Numbered from the stretch's first letter, positions 1 to 8,098 are shown. The stretch is 8,770 bases of DNA from an uncultured Gammaproteobacteria bacterium (GCA_938021685.1 CALIFM010000265.1:1-8770), one strand, 5' to 3'. The notes: generated from the sequence alone by a model not told the origin. Made by a program: numbers and translations.

Positions 1-1
1 C

Positions 2-2242
2 CCCAACATCTCCAAGCTGCAAAGCTATACCATCAATTTATACAAAGAAATTGAAGAAACCTCGGGCCATTCAGTGGGCATGCACGCCACCGGCGGCTTT
101 TATCTAGCATCCAACAATGATTGGTACGACTACTTAAAGCGCGAGCGCTCCAAAGCACGTTATATGGGTTTAGACCAAGAATTCATCTCTTTACAAGAAG
201 TGGCCGAGCTGCACCCACTGGTTGACCCTAAACACTATGTAGCCGCCCTATGGGACCCACTGGACGGCGATATAGACCCCTCTGGTGTGACTTATGCCTA
301 TGCCAAAAGCGCCAAAGTACACGGCGCGAAGTACTACACCCACACGCCAGTGCTAGAAACCATTCAACGTGCGGACGGTAGTTGGGACGTGATTACGGAA
401 AAAGGCAATATTCATGCCGAGATCATCCTAAATGCAGGGGGCCTATGGGCGCGTGAAGTGGGGCAACAAGCAGGCATTCACTTGCCGGTTCAACCGATGG
501 AACATCATTATTTGCTCACAGAAAGTATTCCAGAAATTGCCGAGCTTGATCGTCGCCTGCCCGCTGGCATTGATTACGAAGGTAATATTTATTTTCGCCA
601 AGAACGTGACGGCATGTTGCTTGGTACCTATGAAGAGCATGCCACCCCTTGGAAAGTGGGCGGCACACCGATGAATTTTGGCCATGAACTGCTCGATCCT
701 AAGCTAGACAACATCGCTGATAAACTGGCTATCGGTTTTGAACGCATCCCTGCACTGGAACGCGCAGGCATTAAAACCATCATCAACGGCCCTTTCACAT
801 TCGGACCAGACGGCAACCCCATGATTGGCCCTGTGCCAGGCATGAAAAATTATTGGGTAGCTGTGGGCGTGATGGCTGGCTTCTGCCAAGCAGGCGGTGT
901 GGGCTTATCGATCGCCGAATGGATGATCGACGGTGAGCCCTCGACCGATGTCTGGGCAATGGATGTGGCACGCTTTGGCGATTTCGCCACACCCGAATAT
1001 GGCACCATCAAATCATCTGAAAACTACGAGCGGCGCTTTATCCTTACCTTCCCGAATGAAACACTGCCTAAAGCACGTCGTCAGCGCACCACCGCGATCT
1101 ATGACCGTTTGATGGACAAAGGCGCGGTGATGGACGCCAGTTTTGGCTTAGAGCATGCCCTATGGTTTGCCAATGACCGAGACGACGCCCATGAAAACCC
1201 AGCCTTCAGGCGCTCACGCGCGCATGACTATGTAGCACGTGAAGTGGCCTCCGTACGCAGCAATGTGGGCGCAATTGAAGTGGCGAACTTTGCCAAACAT
1301 GAGTTTAAAGGCCCCGGCACACGTAATTTCCTGAACTACATTTTGGCTGGCCGCTTACCTAATGTTGGTCGCATCGCACTTACACCGATGTTGACGGCAC
1401 AGGGTAAATTATACGGCGACCTAACCGTCGCTCGCCTGAGCAAAGAACATTACATGCTGTTTGGCTCGGGTGCTGCGCAAGAAATGCATCGCCGTTGGTT
1501 TGAGCAACACCTACCTGATGAAGGCGTACAGTACGCCAATGTGTCTAATCAGTACCATGGCATTGCACTGTCTGGCCCCAACTCACGCACATTGCTGAAA
1601 GCTATTTGTCGTGATGATGTGTCAGCCGAAGCGTTTAAGTTTCGCGACATTCGCCAAACATTCGTTGGCGGCATCCCTGCCACATTGGTACGCATTTCGT
1701 TTTCAGGCGAGCTCGGCTATGAAATTTATGTGCAGCCGGAATACCAATTGCGATTGTTTGAAGCTATCGAAGAAGCCGGCCAAGCACTGGGCTTAAAATG
1801 GTACGGTGCACGTGCTTTGATGAGCATGCGCTTAGAAAAAGGCTGGGGCGCATGGACTTTGGATTTTCGCCCTGATTTCACCCCAGTAGAGTCGGGCCTT
1901 GATGTGTTCATTAACTGGAAAAAGGATTTTCTTGGCAAAACAGCGGCCTTAGCGCAGCAAGCAGAAGGACCAAGCAAAAAGCTAGTTACACTGACTATCG
2001 AGACCGATGATATTGATGTCTCTAATGATGAGGCCATCATCAAAGACGGTGACTGCGTGGGCTACATCACATCGGGCGGCTATGCGCACCATGTGCAGCA
2101 ATCCATGGCTTTAGGCTACTTGCCTGTTGCACTGAGCGTTGCAGGTACTAAACTAGAGGTGGAGATTAATGGCACCTTGTATCCTGCCGTCGTCTTGGAC
2201 GAGCCAGTGTATGACCCAACGGGCACAAAAATGCATTCATAA
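2..2242 (+). CDS. FAD-dependent oxidoreductase / GcvT fusion, dimethylglycine dehydrogenase-like (5' partial)
   Basis: This is the 3' part of a gene that starts before the window. The reading frame is open from base 2, and the 24 codons before the first in-frame GTG (74) already look like the family, so that GTG is not the start. The 746 visible residues show: the rest of a DAO-type FAD domain to about nt 950, ending in the flavin-binding segment rich in Gly (about 788-936); a short FAO_M linker; a GCV_T folate domain (about 1290-1870) with a SGPNSR motif and a SGELGYE motif near 1700-1725; and a GCV_T C-terminal barrel to the end. An Asp at 1418-1420 aligns by eye with the catalytic Asp of glycine-cleavage T-protein. 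Known members oxidise dimethylglycine or sarcosine and transfer the methyl-derived one-carbon unit to tetrahydrofolate. The Rossmann GxGxxG motif and the possible FAD-linking His lie upstream, in roughly 60-70 missing residues. The exact substrate cannot be told; a related demethylase is possible. Confidence 0.88.
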   Translation, partial: PNISKLQSYTINLYKEIEETSGHSVGMHATGGFYLASNNDWYDYLKRERSKARYMGLDQEFISLQEVAELHPLVDPKHYVAALWDPLDGDIDPSGVTYAYAKSAKVHGAKYYTHTPVLETIQRADGSWDVITEKGNIHAEIILNAGGLWAREVGQQAGIHLPVQPMEHHYLLTESIPEIAELDRRLPAGIDYEGNIYFRQERDGMLLGTYEEHATPWKVGGTPMNFGHELLDPKLDNIADKLAIGFERIPALERAGIKTIINGPFTFGPDGNPMIGPVPGMKNYWVAVGVMAGFCQAGGVGLSIAEWMIDGEPSTDVWAMDVARFGDFATPEYGTIKSSENYERRFILTFPNETLPKARRQRTTAIYDRLMDKGAVMDASFGLEHALWFANDRDDAHENPAFRRSRAHDYVAREVASVRSNVGAIEVANFAKHEFKGPGTRNFLNYILAGRLPNVGRIALTPMLTAQGKLYGDLTVARLSKEHYMLFGSGAAQEMHRRWFEQHLPDEGVQYANVSNQYHGIALSGPNSRTLLKAICRDDVSAEAFKFRDIRQTFVGGIPATLVRISFSGELGYEIYVQPEYQLRLFEAIEEAGQALGLKWYGARALMSMRLEKGWGAWTLDFRPDFTPVESGLDVFINWKKDFLGKTAALAQQAEGPSKKLVTLTIETDDIDVSNDEAIIKDGDCVGYITSGGYAHHVQQSMALGYLPVALSVAGTKLEVEINGTLYPAVVLDEPVYDPTGTKMHS

Positions 2243-2257
2243 GAGTTGTAGCGAAGG

Positions 2258-3781
2258 CTAATTAATCGCCCTATCGAGGCTTCTTAGTTGGATAGCCTGC
2301 ATCAAATGCACTTGCATGATAGCAGGGGCCGCATCTAAATCAGCAATGGTGCGGGCCAATTTTAGTATACGATGATAGCCGCGCGCACTGAGGCCTAAGC
2401 GCAGCGTGGCTGTGCTAAGTACTTTGGTGCTCTCGGCATCTAACTTGCACTGCACATCAATTTGTTTGGTGAACAATTGCGAATTTAAGCATGCTTGTCG
2501 GTCTAATTGCCGCTGCCTTGCTTGCATTACATTTTGCTTAATAACAGGCGTCAGTGCCGCCTCTTCAGCTGGCTTACTTAATACGTCTTGCGGCACACGC
2601 GGTACTTCGATATGCATATCAATGCGGTCTAGTAACGGGCCAGATATTTTTGCACGATACCGTTTGATTTGATCAGGCGTGCAACGGCAACGCTCAGCAT
2701 ATCCCTCTCCTACGTCACCATAGTAGCCACAAGGACATGGGTTCATGGCAGCGATTAAGATGAAGCGGCTGGGATAAACATTTCTGAATGCAGCGCGCGA
2801 AATCGATACTTGGCCTGATTCGAGTGGCTCACGCATTGTTTCTAGCACCTTGCGATCAAACTCTGTGAGTTCATCAAGGAACAATACTCCATTGTGGGCT
2901 AAGGAAATTTCCCCAGGCTGCGCGCGAGTACCGCCACCAACAATGGCTGCCGCGGAAGCACTATGGTGCGGTGAACGAAATGGCCGTTGCCGCCATTTAT
3001 CAACATCGATGCCTTCATGGCTTATTGAGTTAATCGCTGCGCTTTGTAGGGCCTGCTGCTGGCTTAAGTCAGGCAGTAGATCAGCAAAGCGGCTAGCCAG
3101 CATCGTTTTACCAGTACCGGGTGGACCAAACAACAATATATTATGCTCGCCTGCAGCAGCAATCTCTAAAGCACGTTTAGCGAAAGCCTGGCCTTTAATG
3201 TCGGACAAATCTTTATCGCCATCGCCATTGGATGCCCTCTTTGTGGGCGAGCTTGTAGGCAACAAAGCTAGCTGCCCATCTAAAAATGCCACCACTTCTA
3301 ATAAATGTGCAGCGCCAATCACCTCTACACTCGGCGCAAGCGCAGCCTCACCGGCATTGGCAGCGGGCACGATCAATTGTGTTTGTTTATCAATCAAGGA
3401 CAGTGCCGCAATTAAGCTACCTTTGGTGTTGCGCAGCGCACCATCAAGAGCCAGCTCACCTAGGAATATTTTGTCAGTGGTCGCAGCAGCATTAACCTGA
3501 CCAGAAGCCGCCAGAATGCCCAATGCAATCGCTAAATCATACCGCCCTCCTTCTTTAGGCAAATCCGCTGGGGCGAGATTAACGGTGATCTTCTTGCGCG
3601 GAAATTCAAACTTAGCGTTAATGAGTGCACTACGCACACGGTCACGACTTTCACGTACCGCAGCCTCAGGCAAACCTACAATAGAAAAAGCAGGCAAACC
3701 ACCCGTTAGGTGAACCTCTACGCTGACACGTGGCGCATCAATGCCTTGTTCTGCACAACTTTGAATATGGGCTAATGACAC
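2258..3781 (-). CDS. comM: ComM/YifB-type AAA+ ATPase (Mg-chelatase-like), branch-migration helicase
   Basis: The 507-residue product matches ComM/YifB in length and order. It has an N-terminal ChlI/Lon-protease-like fold (about 20-140, with the family segment NLAPADLPKEGGR at 68-80), a poorly conserved linker (172-192), an AAA+ domain with Walker A GPPGTGKT (219-226) and Walker B VLFLDE (299-304), a sensor-2-like SGPLLDRID (380-388), and a C-terminal Mg_chelatase_C helical domain (about 410-505). Four cysteines (349, 351, 365, 367) form a CPC...CRC cluster seen in many non-enteric members. In Vibrio cholerae ComM is a hexameric helicase that extends recombination tracts during natural transformation; that role is inferred here. 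The start is GTG at 3781, because an in-frame TAG lies two codons upstream and the residues after GTG match the family N-terminus. No clear Shine-Dalgarno sequence is visible. It is the last gene of the run, 26 nt after ubiK. Confidence 0.95.
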   Translation of the reverse strand: MSLAHIQSCAEQGIDAPRVSVEVHLTGGLPAFSIVGLPEAAVRESRDRVRSALINAKFEFPRKKITVNLAPADLPKEGGRYDLAIALGILAASGQVNAAATTDKIFLGELALDGALRNTKGSLIAALSLIDKQTQLIVPAANAGEAALAPSVEVIGAAHLLEVVAFLDGQLALLPTSSPTKRASNGDGDKDLSDIKGQAFAKRALEIAAAGEHNILLFGPPGTGKTMLASRFADLLPDLSQQQALQSAAINSISHEGIDVDKWRQRPFRSPHHSASAAAIVGGGTRAQPGEISLAHNGVLFLDELTEFDRKVLETMREPLESGQVSISRAAFRNVYPSRFILIAAMNPCPCGYYGDVGEGYAERCRCTPDQIKRYRAKISGPLLDRIDMHIEVPRVPQDVLSKPAEEAALTPVIKQNVMQARQRQLDRQACLNSQLFTKQIDVQCKLDAESTKVLSTATLRLGLSARGYHRILKLARTIADLDAAPAIMQVHLMQAIQLRSLDRAIN

Positions 3782-3807
3782 AGTCTAAAACTTTGTCTAA
3801 AGCTCAG

Positions 3808-4041
3808 CTAGTTCTTAGGCGGCGTTTCCTGCAGTTGCTGCAGTGTTTTCTCCAATTCATCCAGCTTTGCACGCGTCTTGAGCAACACTTTTTGCTGTAT
3901 ATCAAACTCATCCCTTGAGACCAAATTCATGCGTTCAAACTGCGATTGCACAGCAGCATTAATGTCAGACTTAATCTCGTTCGACAATCCTTCAGGCAGC
4001 ATCGACAAGATAGACTTAGTGAGTGGATGATCTTTTAGCAT
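3808..4041 (-). CDS. ubiK: Ubiquinone biosynthesis accessory factor UbiK (YqiC/BMFP family)
   Basis: A 77-residue protein with the BMFP domain. The central stretch LVSRDEFDIQQKVLLKTR (40-57) is nearly the same as the corresponding part of Escherichia coli UbiK (YqiC). The N-terminal half (about 7-36) is amphipathic helix. The C-terminal part (about 44-71) has leucines at heptad-like spacing (53, 60, 63, 67, 70) and should form the coiled coil that makes the trimer. In E. coli and Salmonella UbiK binds UbiJ and helps aerobic ubiquinone synthesis in the Ubi complex; membrane-fusion activity was shown for Brucella BMFP. It starts with ATG only 8 nt after the surA stop, with GAG seven nt before the ATG inside the surA end, so translation is probably coupled to surA. 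The short Lys/Asn tail is shorter than in E. coli. Confidence 0.93.
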   Translation of the reverse strand: MLKDHPLTKSILSMLPEGLSNEIKSDINAAVQSQFERMNLVSRDEFDIQQKVLLKTRAKLDELEKTLQQLQETPPKN

Positions 4042-4049
4042 AATACTGC

Positions 4050-5399
4050 TCAGCCTTGATCCAATACTTCAATCACCGCCACTGATTTAAGTTCGTTGAC
4101 GAAATATTGCAACTCTTCATCCAACTTCTCAGAAAATATTTGTTGCCGTGCTTGCTGCTCAAGTGGACTTGCGGACACCGCTTTATCCCGTGTTGACAGC
4201 ACCTCTATCAAGTGCAAACCAAAGCGGCTGCGCACTGGCCCGCTGATGATGCCAACAGGCAATTGAGTCATTGCATTAGCAAAGGCTGGCACCAATGCTT
4301 CAGGAGTAACCCAACCTAACGCCCCGCCTTGCTCGGCAGAGCCGCGATCGTCTGATTGCGCCTTGGCCACATCAGCAAAGTCTGCTCCTGCCATAAGTTG
4401 CTCACGAATATCATTCAGCACTTTTATAGCCGCATCTGCTGGGGCTTCAGAGTCTAGGCGCTTAAGAATATGCCGTACTTGGTATTCGGTCACATTGGCT
4501 GCTTGCTCACCAGATACACTACGCTTAGCTGCCAACCTAACTAGATGTAAACCATTAGGGCTGTCCAGCACTGGGCTTAACTCACCTGCTTCTAGTTTAA
4601 CCAGCGCCTCTACAAACAGAGCCGGCAATTCACTGGTTTTTTTCCAGCTTAAATAACCATCCGCTGTATTTGAACGAATCGCCTGCGAAGCTGCAATCGC
4701 CCGTGCAAAGGTGAACTCGCCTGAGGCAATGCGCTGACGCACTTCCTCAGCAAAACGACCTGCCTCAATGCGCTGCTCATTGGATGCGCCTTCTGGCAAA
4801 GTAACGACTAAATGATATAGCTCGTACTCATCCTCACCCTTAGCACTGGCTTGTAATTTAGGATGGCTAGCAATAAATTCACGCACCTCCGCTTCGGATA
4901 CTTTAATGCGTGATGCCATCGGCTGACTAATCACACTTTGAATTAAAATTCGATTTTCAACCGATTCTCGAAATATGTCTTGATCAATACCTTCTCGTAC
5001 AAGGTTGCTGACAAATGCTTCTTGTGAGAGTTGGTTTTGCTCAGCCAATGACTGAATAGCTTGATTAATTTGTGCCTCTGAAACCTGGCGAGTAGGCGCA
5101 ACTTGCTTAATATGGCTAACTAGCAAGGCATCATTGATAATTGACTGCGTCGTGGCATCATTTAGGTCAGGTGATTGATCTTGTGAACCAGATGATAAAT
5201 TTTGAATACGACGCAGGGTATTAAATTCAGAGGCCGTGATTGCCTGCTCATTCACAATAAGCACTACTGCATCAATCGCTTGCGCACTAACAGCGTTAGC
5301 GCCCAACGCATAAAGCGCCATTGCGGTAACCAAGCTAGCTTTCCTAAGGTATCGTGCTAAACAGCATTGGAAGCCATTCCAAGTGATGGAAATATTCAA
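4050..5399 (-). CDS. surA: Periplasmic chaperone / peptidyl-prolyl isomerase SurA
   Basis: The 449-residue product has the SurA arrangement: a signal peptide, an N-terminal chaperone domain (about 43-165, opening with a DAVVLIVNEQAIT segment), a first parvulin domain (about 190-293), a second parvulin domain (about 303-402, beginning with YQVRHIL and containing GGALGWV), and a C-terminal helix (about 411-435) that completes the chaperone core. SurA escorts unfolded outer-membrane proteins, LptD among them, across the periplasm to the BAM complex. It lies 57 nt after lptD, the usual pairing. The start is probably TTG at 5399: an in-frame TAG comes directly before it, an AGGG lies 8 nt upstream, and only this start gives the signal peptide its basic n-region (Arg-Lys at 19-20). 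The first later ATG (residue 27) would leave no positive charge. Cleavage probably falls near residues 39-41. E. coli SurA is 428 residues; the extra length is mostly N-terminal. Confidence 0.96.
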   Translation of the reverse strand: MNISITWNGFQCCLARYLRKASLVTAMALYALGANAVSAQAIDAVVLIVNEQAITASEFNTLRRIQNLSSGSQDQSPDLNDATTQSIINDALLVSHIKQVAPTRQVSEAQINQAIQSLAEQNQLSQEAFVSNLVREGIDQDIFRESVENRILIQSVISQPMASRIKVSEAEVREFIASHPKLQASAKGEDEYELYHLVVTLPEGASNEQRIEAGRFAEEVRQRIASGEFTFARAIAASQAIRSNTADGYLSWKKTSELPALFVEALVKLEAGELSPVLDSPNGLHLVRLAAKRSVSGEQAANVTEYQVRHILKRLDSEAPADAAIKVLNDIREQLMAGADFADVAKAQSDDRGSAEQGGALGWVTPEALVPAFANAMTQLPVGIISGPVRSRFGLHLIEVLSTRDKAVSASPLEQQARQQIFSEKLDEELQYFVNELKSVAVIEVLDQG

Positions 5400-5407
5400 C
5401 TAATTAA

Positions 5408-5411
5408 CCCT
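5408..5411 (-). promoter_or_regulatory. Shine-Dalgarno AGGG for surA TTG start
   Basis: On the minus strand AGGG ends 8 nt before the TTG at 5399. This spacing supports TTG as the surA start over the internal ATG at residue 27. Seen directly; the functional reading is inference. Confidence 0.5.
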
Positions 5412-5456
5412 ATAACTAATGACTTAAGCGAACAATTAGATATTCTTCAAAAATGG

Positions 5457-8090
5457 CTACTGGCCACTAGTTCTGATTGAACCCAAGCCATCAAGCTCAA
5501 ATGTGAATAAGATTGAGTCGTCAAACTCACCATCTCTATCCAAGCGGCGCCCTGCTGCAACACCTACTGCCCAACAACAACCATCATAGGTTAGCTTCAA
5601 CGCCTGTGAACGCGTCTCATTGTCCTCTAATGAATAACGCTGCTGAAAACCCATCTGTAGGCGTGGCGAAATAGGCCAGTTCAGAGTCAAGTTTAAATCT
5701 TCACTGCCATTTGATTGATCGGTCGTACTCGTATTAGTACGCTTTAAATAATCCAATGAAACTTGGCGGCGATGCCCATCATTATATTTCAAACCTACAG
5801 TGTAGTTAGCTAACTGGCCATCTTGAGCATCGTAGCGCCCAAAACTATTCACACTGAAAGTATCAGTCAATTTAGCATTTGCGCTGGCAAAGATATCCGA
5901 CTCATCCCTAGTAAGTTCATCTTCGTCACTAGATAGGCTCACTTCACGGTCATCAAGATAGTATAGCTGCCCGATACTGGCTGACATTTTCTCAATGCCT
6001 GTCTCATCCTCAATCATTCGAGTAGTAACACCGACCGCAATATGATGATCGTCACCAATACGATCGCCGCCAAAGAAACGGTCTTCTCGGAACAAATAGT
6101 TAAAGCTACTTACAGACCCTTCACCCGTATCAAAGTCTGGCAAGTTTTCTTGATTGCCGTCTTTACCTACATTGACATACATCACACGCGGCTCTAGCGT
6201 TTGCACATAGTCTTCACCGCCATAGGTGGTATCACGCTCAAAGAACAAGCCTGAATCAACCACAAACTTAGGTACGGTGATGGAATCTTCGATAATTTGT
6301 GGGTCATCGTCGTTAGCTGGTGCGGCAATCTGGTCTAAGTTATAGTTTATATGTGCAAGCGAAATCTTAGGCTTAATGAAGCCGTAAATAGGCTCGTAAG
6401 GCAAACTGATGTAGGGCTCTGCATTAAAACGTGTACCGGTTGTGCGTTCGCCATCTTCATGCTCAAAGCTCACCAACTCTGACTCCATGCCAAGCTCAAA
6501 TAATCCGAGTTCCATAGGCCGTATATCGAACCGCATTTTTGGCAAATAATCATAAGGTTTAGATCTAATATAACGCTCATCATCACTGACCAGTTGATAT
6601 TTTTGCACCTGCACACTAAATATATAGTTACTGTCGTATTTGCTTAAGGTCGCACTTTGGCGTAAATTTGTGCTACCTGATATCTGGATATCATTTCTAA
6701 AATCACGTAGATAATCAACATCAGAGACATCTTGCAAGTCAATCACCGACGTCCAACCGTTTGAATAACGCTGCCGATAGTCTAAACCGATTGCATAGCG
6801 ATCATCGCTAAGATCTGTATCATCTCTGTCAGCAATATCATCTTTACGGAGGCTATCATTCGGCAAGAATTCCCCTCTCAAGATACCATTACCCTTTTCA
6901 TTCATATAACGCATCTCGCCATACAGCTGAACACCGCGATTCTCTAGCCAAGTGGTGCGTAAAGTTGCATCGAGACTGGGTGCAATATTAAAATAATATG
7001 GCACACTCAACATGAAGCCAGACTTATCGTCCTCTCCAAAGCTAGGTGATAAAAAGCCTGATTTGCGCTCATCATTAATGGGAAAAGAAAGGCGAGGTGC
7101 ATATAGAATCGGCACCCCTTTAAATTTTACGCTAACACCTTTGGCATAGCCCACACCCGAAGCATGATCTAGCTCAATTTCTTTACCGGTGATTAATACG
7201 TCTTTATTAACTTCATGGCAGCGCGTCAATTCAGCATCATGTAAACGCTGGAAGTCTTTGCCTTCAATATCTATTTTCTGGGCATACGCACGCGTTTCAA
7301 CCTCAGGACGATCATCATACTCTTCTTCGTATTCGCCACGATTAAAGAAAGGGGCAAAAATCGAGAAGTCTTCTAAAAATGATTTAACCTTGCGTTTAAG
7401 CGGTGCACTACGCTTCACAAGACGCATCTCACTTGGGCCTGTTTGGCCAACAAAGGTGTCAACCTCAAGCTCCATTGAAGTGGCCTTAATTTCATCGCCA
7501 GCTTCGGTATAGTAGATTACATTGCCCTCAGCATTGGCCGTGTACTGTTCACTGTCATAGCTGATTTTGTCAGCAAATACGCCCCGCTTACCTTGTACGA
7601 TTTGTGCATCGCCTTGCAAGCTCATCCGACCATTGCCTTCAGAGTTTATCTCATCACCTTCAATAACAATTTCTTGTTCCTCAGTGGGCCCTAAGCCACT
7701 TTCAGCCGCATCAGTTTCGTCAACGCTTCCTATGGTTAGCCCCTCTTCTGTTAAGGTTCCAATATCGCTTAAGGCACTGGCTGTATCATATTTGCTTGTT
7801 AAGCTGCTTTCCTCGCCAGACTCACGTCTTAAACGGCGCTGCTCTGCGCGCTCTTCCTTAATTTCTTTTAGCCGTTGCTTGCGTTCATCGGCAGCTAATT
7901 CTAGCTCGGCTTTCTCTTTCTCTCGTGCATCTAACAAAGTTTGCGGCAAATCAATACGCGGAGGGCGACATACACGCTCGTCTGCAAACCCAAGATTACT
8001 GTCAGTTGCTGAAAAAGCACCGACGGATAAAAATGAAAGAGTGATCGCTGCGGTATATTGGAGAGGTTTTTTCATCGAATTTTGAGGCAC
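5457..8090 (-). CDS. lptD: LPS-assembly protein LptD (outer-membrane LPS translocon)
   Basis: The 877-residue product is LptD, the outer-membrane barrel that with LptE places LPS in the outer leaflet. Visible parts: a signal peptide (basic KKPL at 7-10, hydrophobic 13-26, likely cut near 28); a charged predicted coiled coil (about 52-95); an acidic linker (about 96-142); an OstA/LptA-like jellyroll (about 143-290, with a second insert at 225-262); and the 26-strand barrel domain (about 320-870), entered through an SFPIND...KSGFLSPSFG segment that matches E. coli. There are exactly four cysteines (41, 291, 838, 839), the last two adjacent. They correspond to E. coli Cys31, 173, 724 and 725, so the two long-range disulfides needed for function should form. 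E. coli LptD is 784 residues; most of the excess sits between Cys41 and Cys291. GTG at 8090 has AGAG 8 nt upstream; ATG at 8075 is the alternative start and would still leave a complete signal peptide. Confidence 0.97.
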   Translation of the reverse strand: MPQNSMKKPLQYTAAITLSFLSVGAFSATDSNLGFADERVCRPPRIDLPQTLLDAREKEKAELELAADERKQRLKEIKEERAEQRRLRRESGEESSLTSKYDTASALSDIGTLTEEGLTIGSVDETDAAESGLGPTEEQEIVIEGDEINSEGNGRMSLQGDAQIVQGKRGVFADKISYDSEQYTANAEGNVIYYTEAGDEIKATSMELEVDTFVGQTGPSEMRLVKRSAPLKRKVKSFLEDFSIFAPFFNRGEYEEEYDDRPEVETRAYAQKIDIEGKDFQRLHDAELTRCHEVNKDVLITGKEIELDHASGVGYAKGVSVKFKGVPILYAPRLSFPINDERKSGFLSPSFGEDDKSGFMLSVPYYFNIAPSLDATLRTTWLENRGVQLYGEMRYMNEKGNGILRGEFLPNDSLRKDDIADRDDTDLSDDRYAIGLDYRQRYSNGWTSVIDLQDVSDVDYLRDFRNDIQISGSTNLRQSATLSKYDSNYIFSVQVQKYQLVSDDERYIRSKPYDYLPKMRFDIRPMELGLFELGMESELVSFEHEDGERTTGTRFNAEPYISLPYEPIYGFIKPKISLAHINYNLDQIAAPANDDDPQIIEDSITVPKFVVDSGLFFERDTTYGGEDYVQTLEPRVMYVNVGKDGNQENLPDFDTGEGSVSSFNYLFREDRFFGGDRIGDDHHIAVGVTTRMIEDETGIEKMSASIGQLYYLDDREVSLSSDEDELTRDESDIFASANAKLTDTFSVNSFGRYDAQDGQLANYTVGLKYNDGHRRQVSLDYLKRTNTSTTDQSNGSEDLNLTLNWPISPRLQMGFQQRYSLEDNETRSQALKLTYDGCCWAVGVAAGRRLDRDGEFDDSILFTFELDGLGSIRTSGQ

Positions 8091-8098
8091 GCTGAATT

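Noticed and set aside
2..2242. Higher GC of the oxidoreductase as a sign of transfer
   Set aside because: A sampled 60-nt line in it (841-900) has 32 G/C against 20 in an lptD line (6541-6600), but a comM line (2341-2400) has 33, so the difference is by gene and not evidence of transfer.
2256..2297. GGCTA ... TAGCC inverted repeat near the convergent stops
   Set aside because: A 5-bp stem with a loop of about 32 nt and no U-tract is not a believable terminator.
2850..3500. 216-codon open frame on the plus strand opposite comM
   Set aside because: It is fully antisense to a clearly conserved ComM AAA+ domain, shows no recognisable family, and is a frame shadow.
3829..3843. CTGCAG repeated twice 9 nt apart
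   Set aside because: It encodes the LQQLQ coiled-coil repeat of UbiK and is explained by coding.
5400..5456. Possible separate surA promoter in the 57-nt lptD-surA gap (TTGTTC, then TATAGG)
   Set aside because: Spacing is only 15 nt and the -10 is poor; cotranscription with lptD is enough to explain expression.
7567..8085. 172-codon open frame on the plus strand opposite the lptD N-terminus
   Set aside because: Its Ser/Arg-rich product mirrors the charged Glu/Lys codons of lptD; no domain or convincing start.
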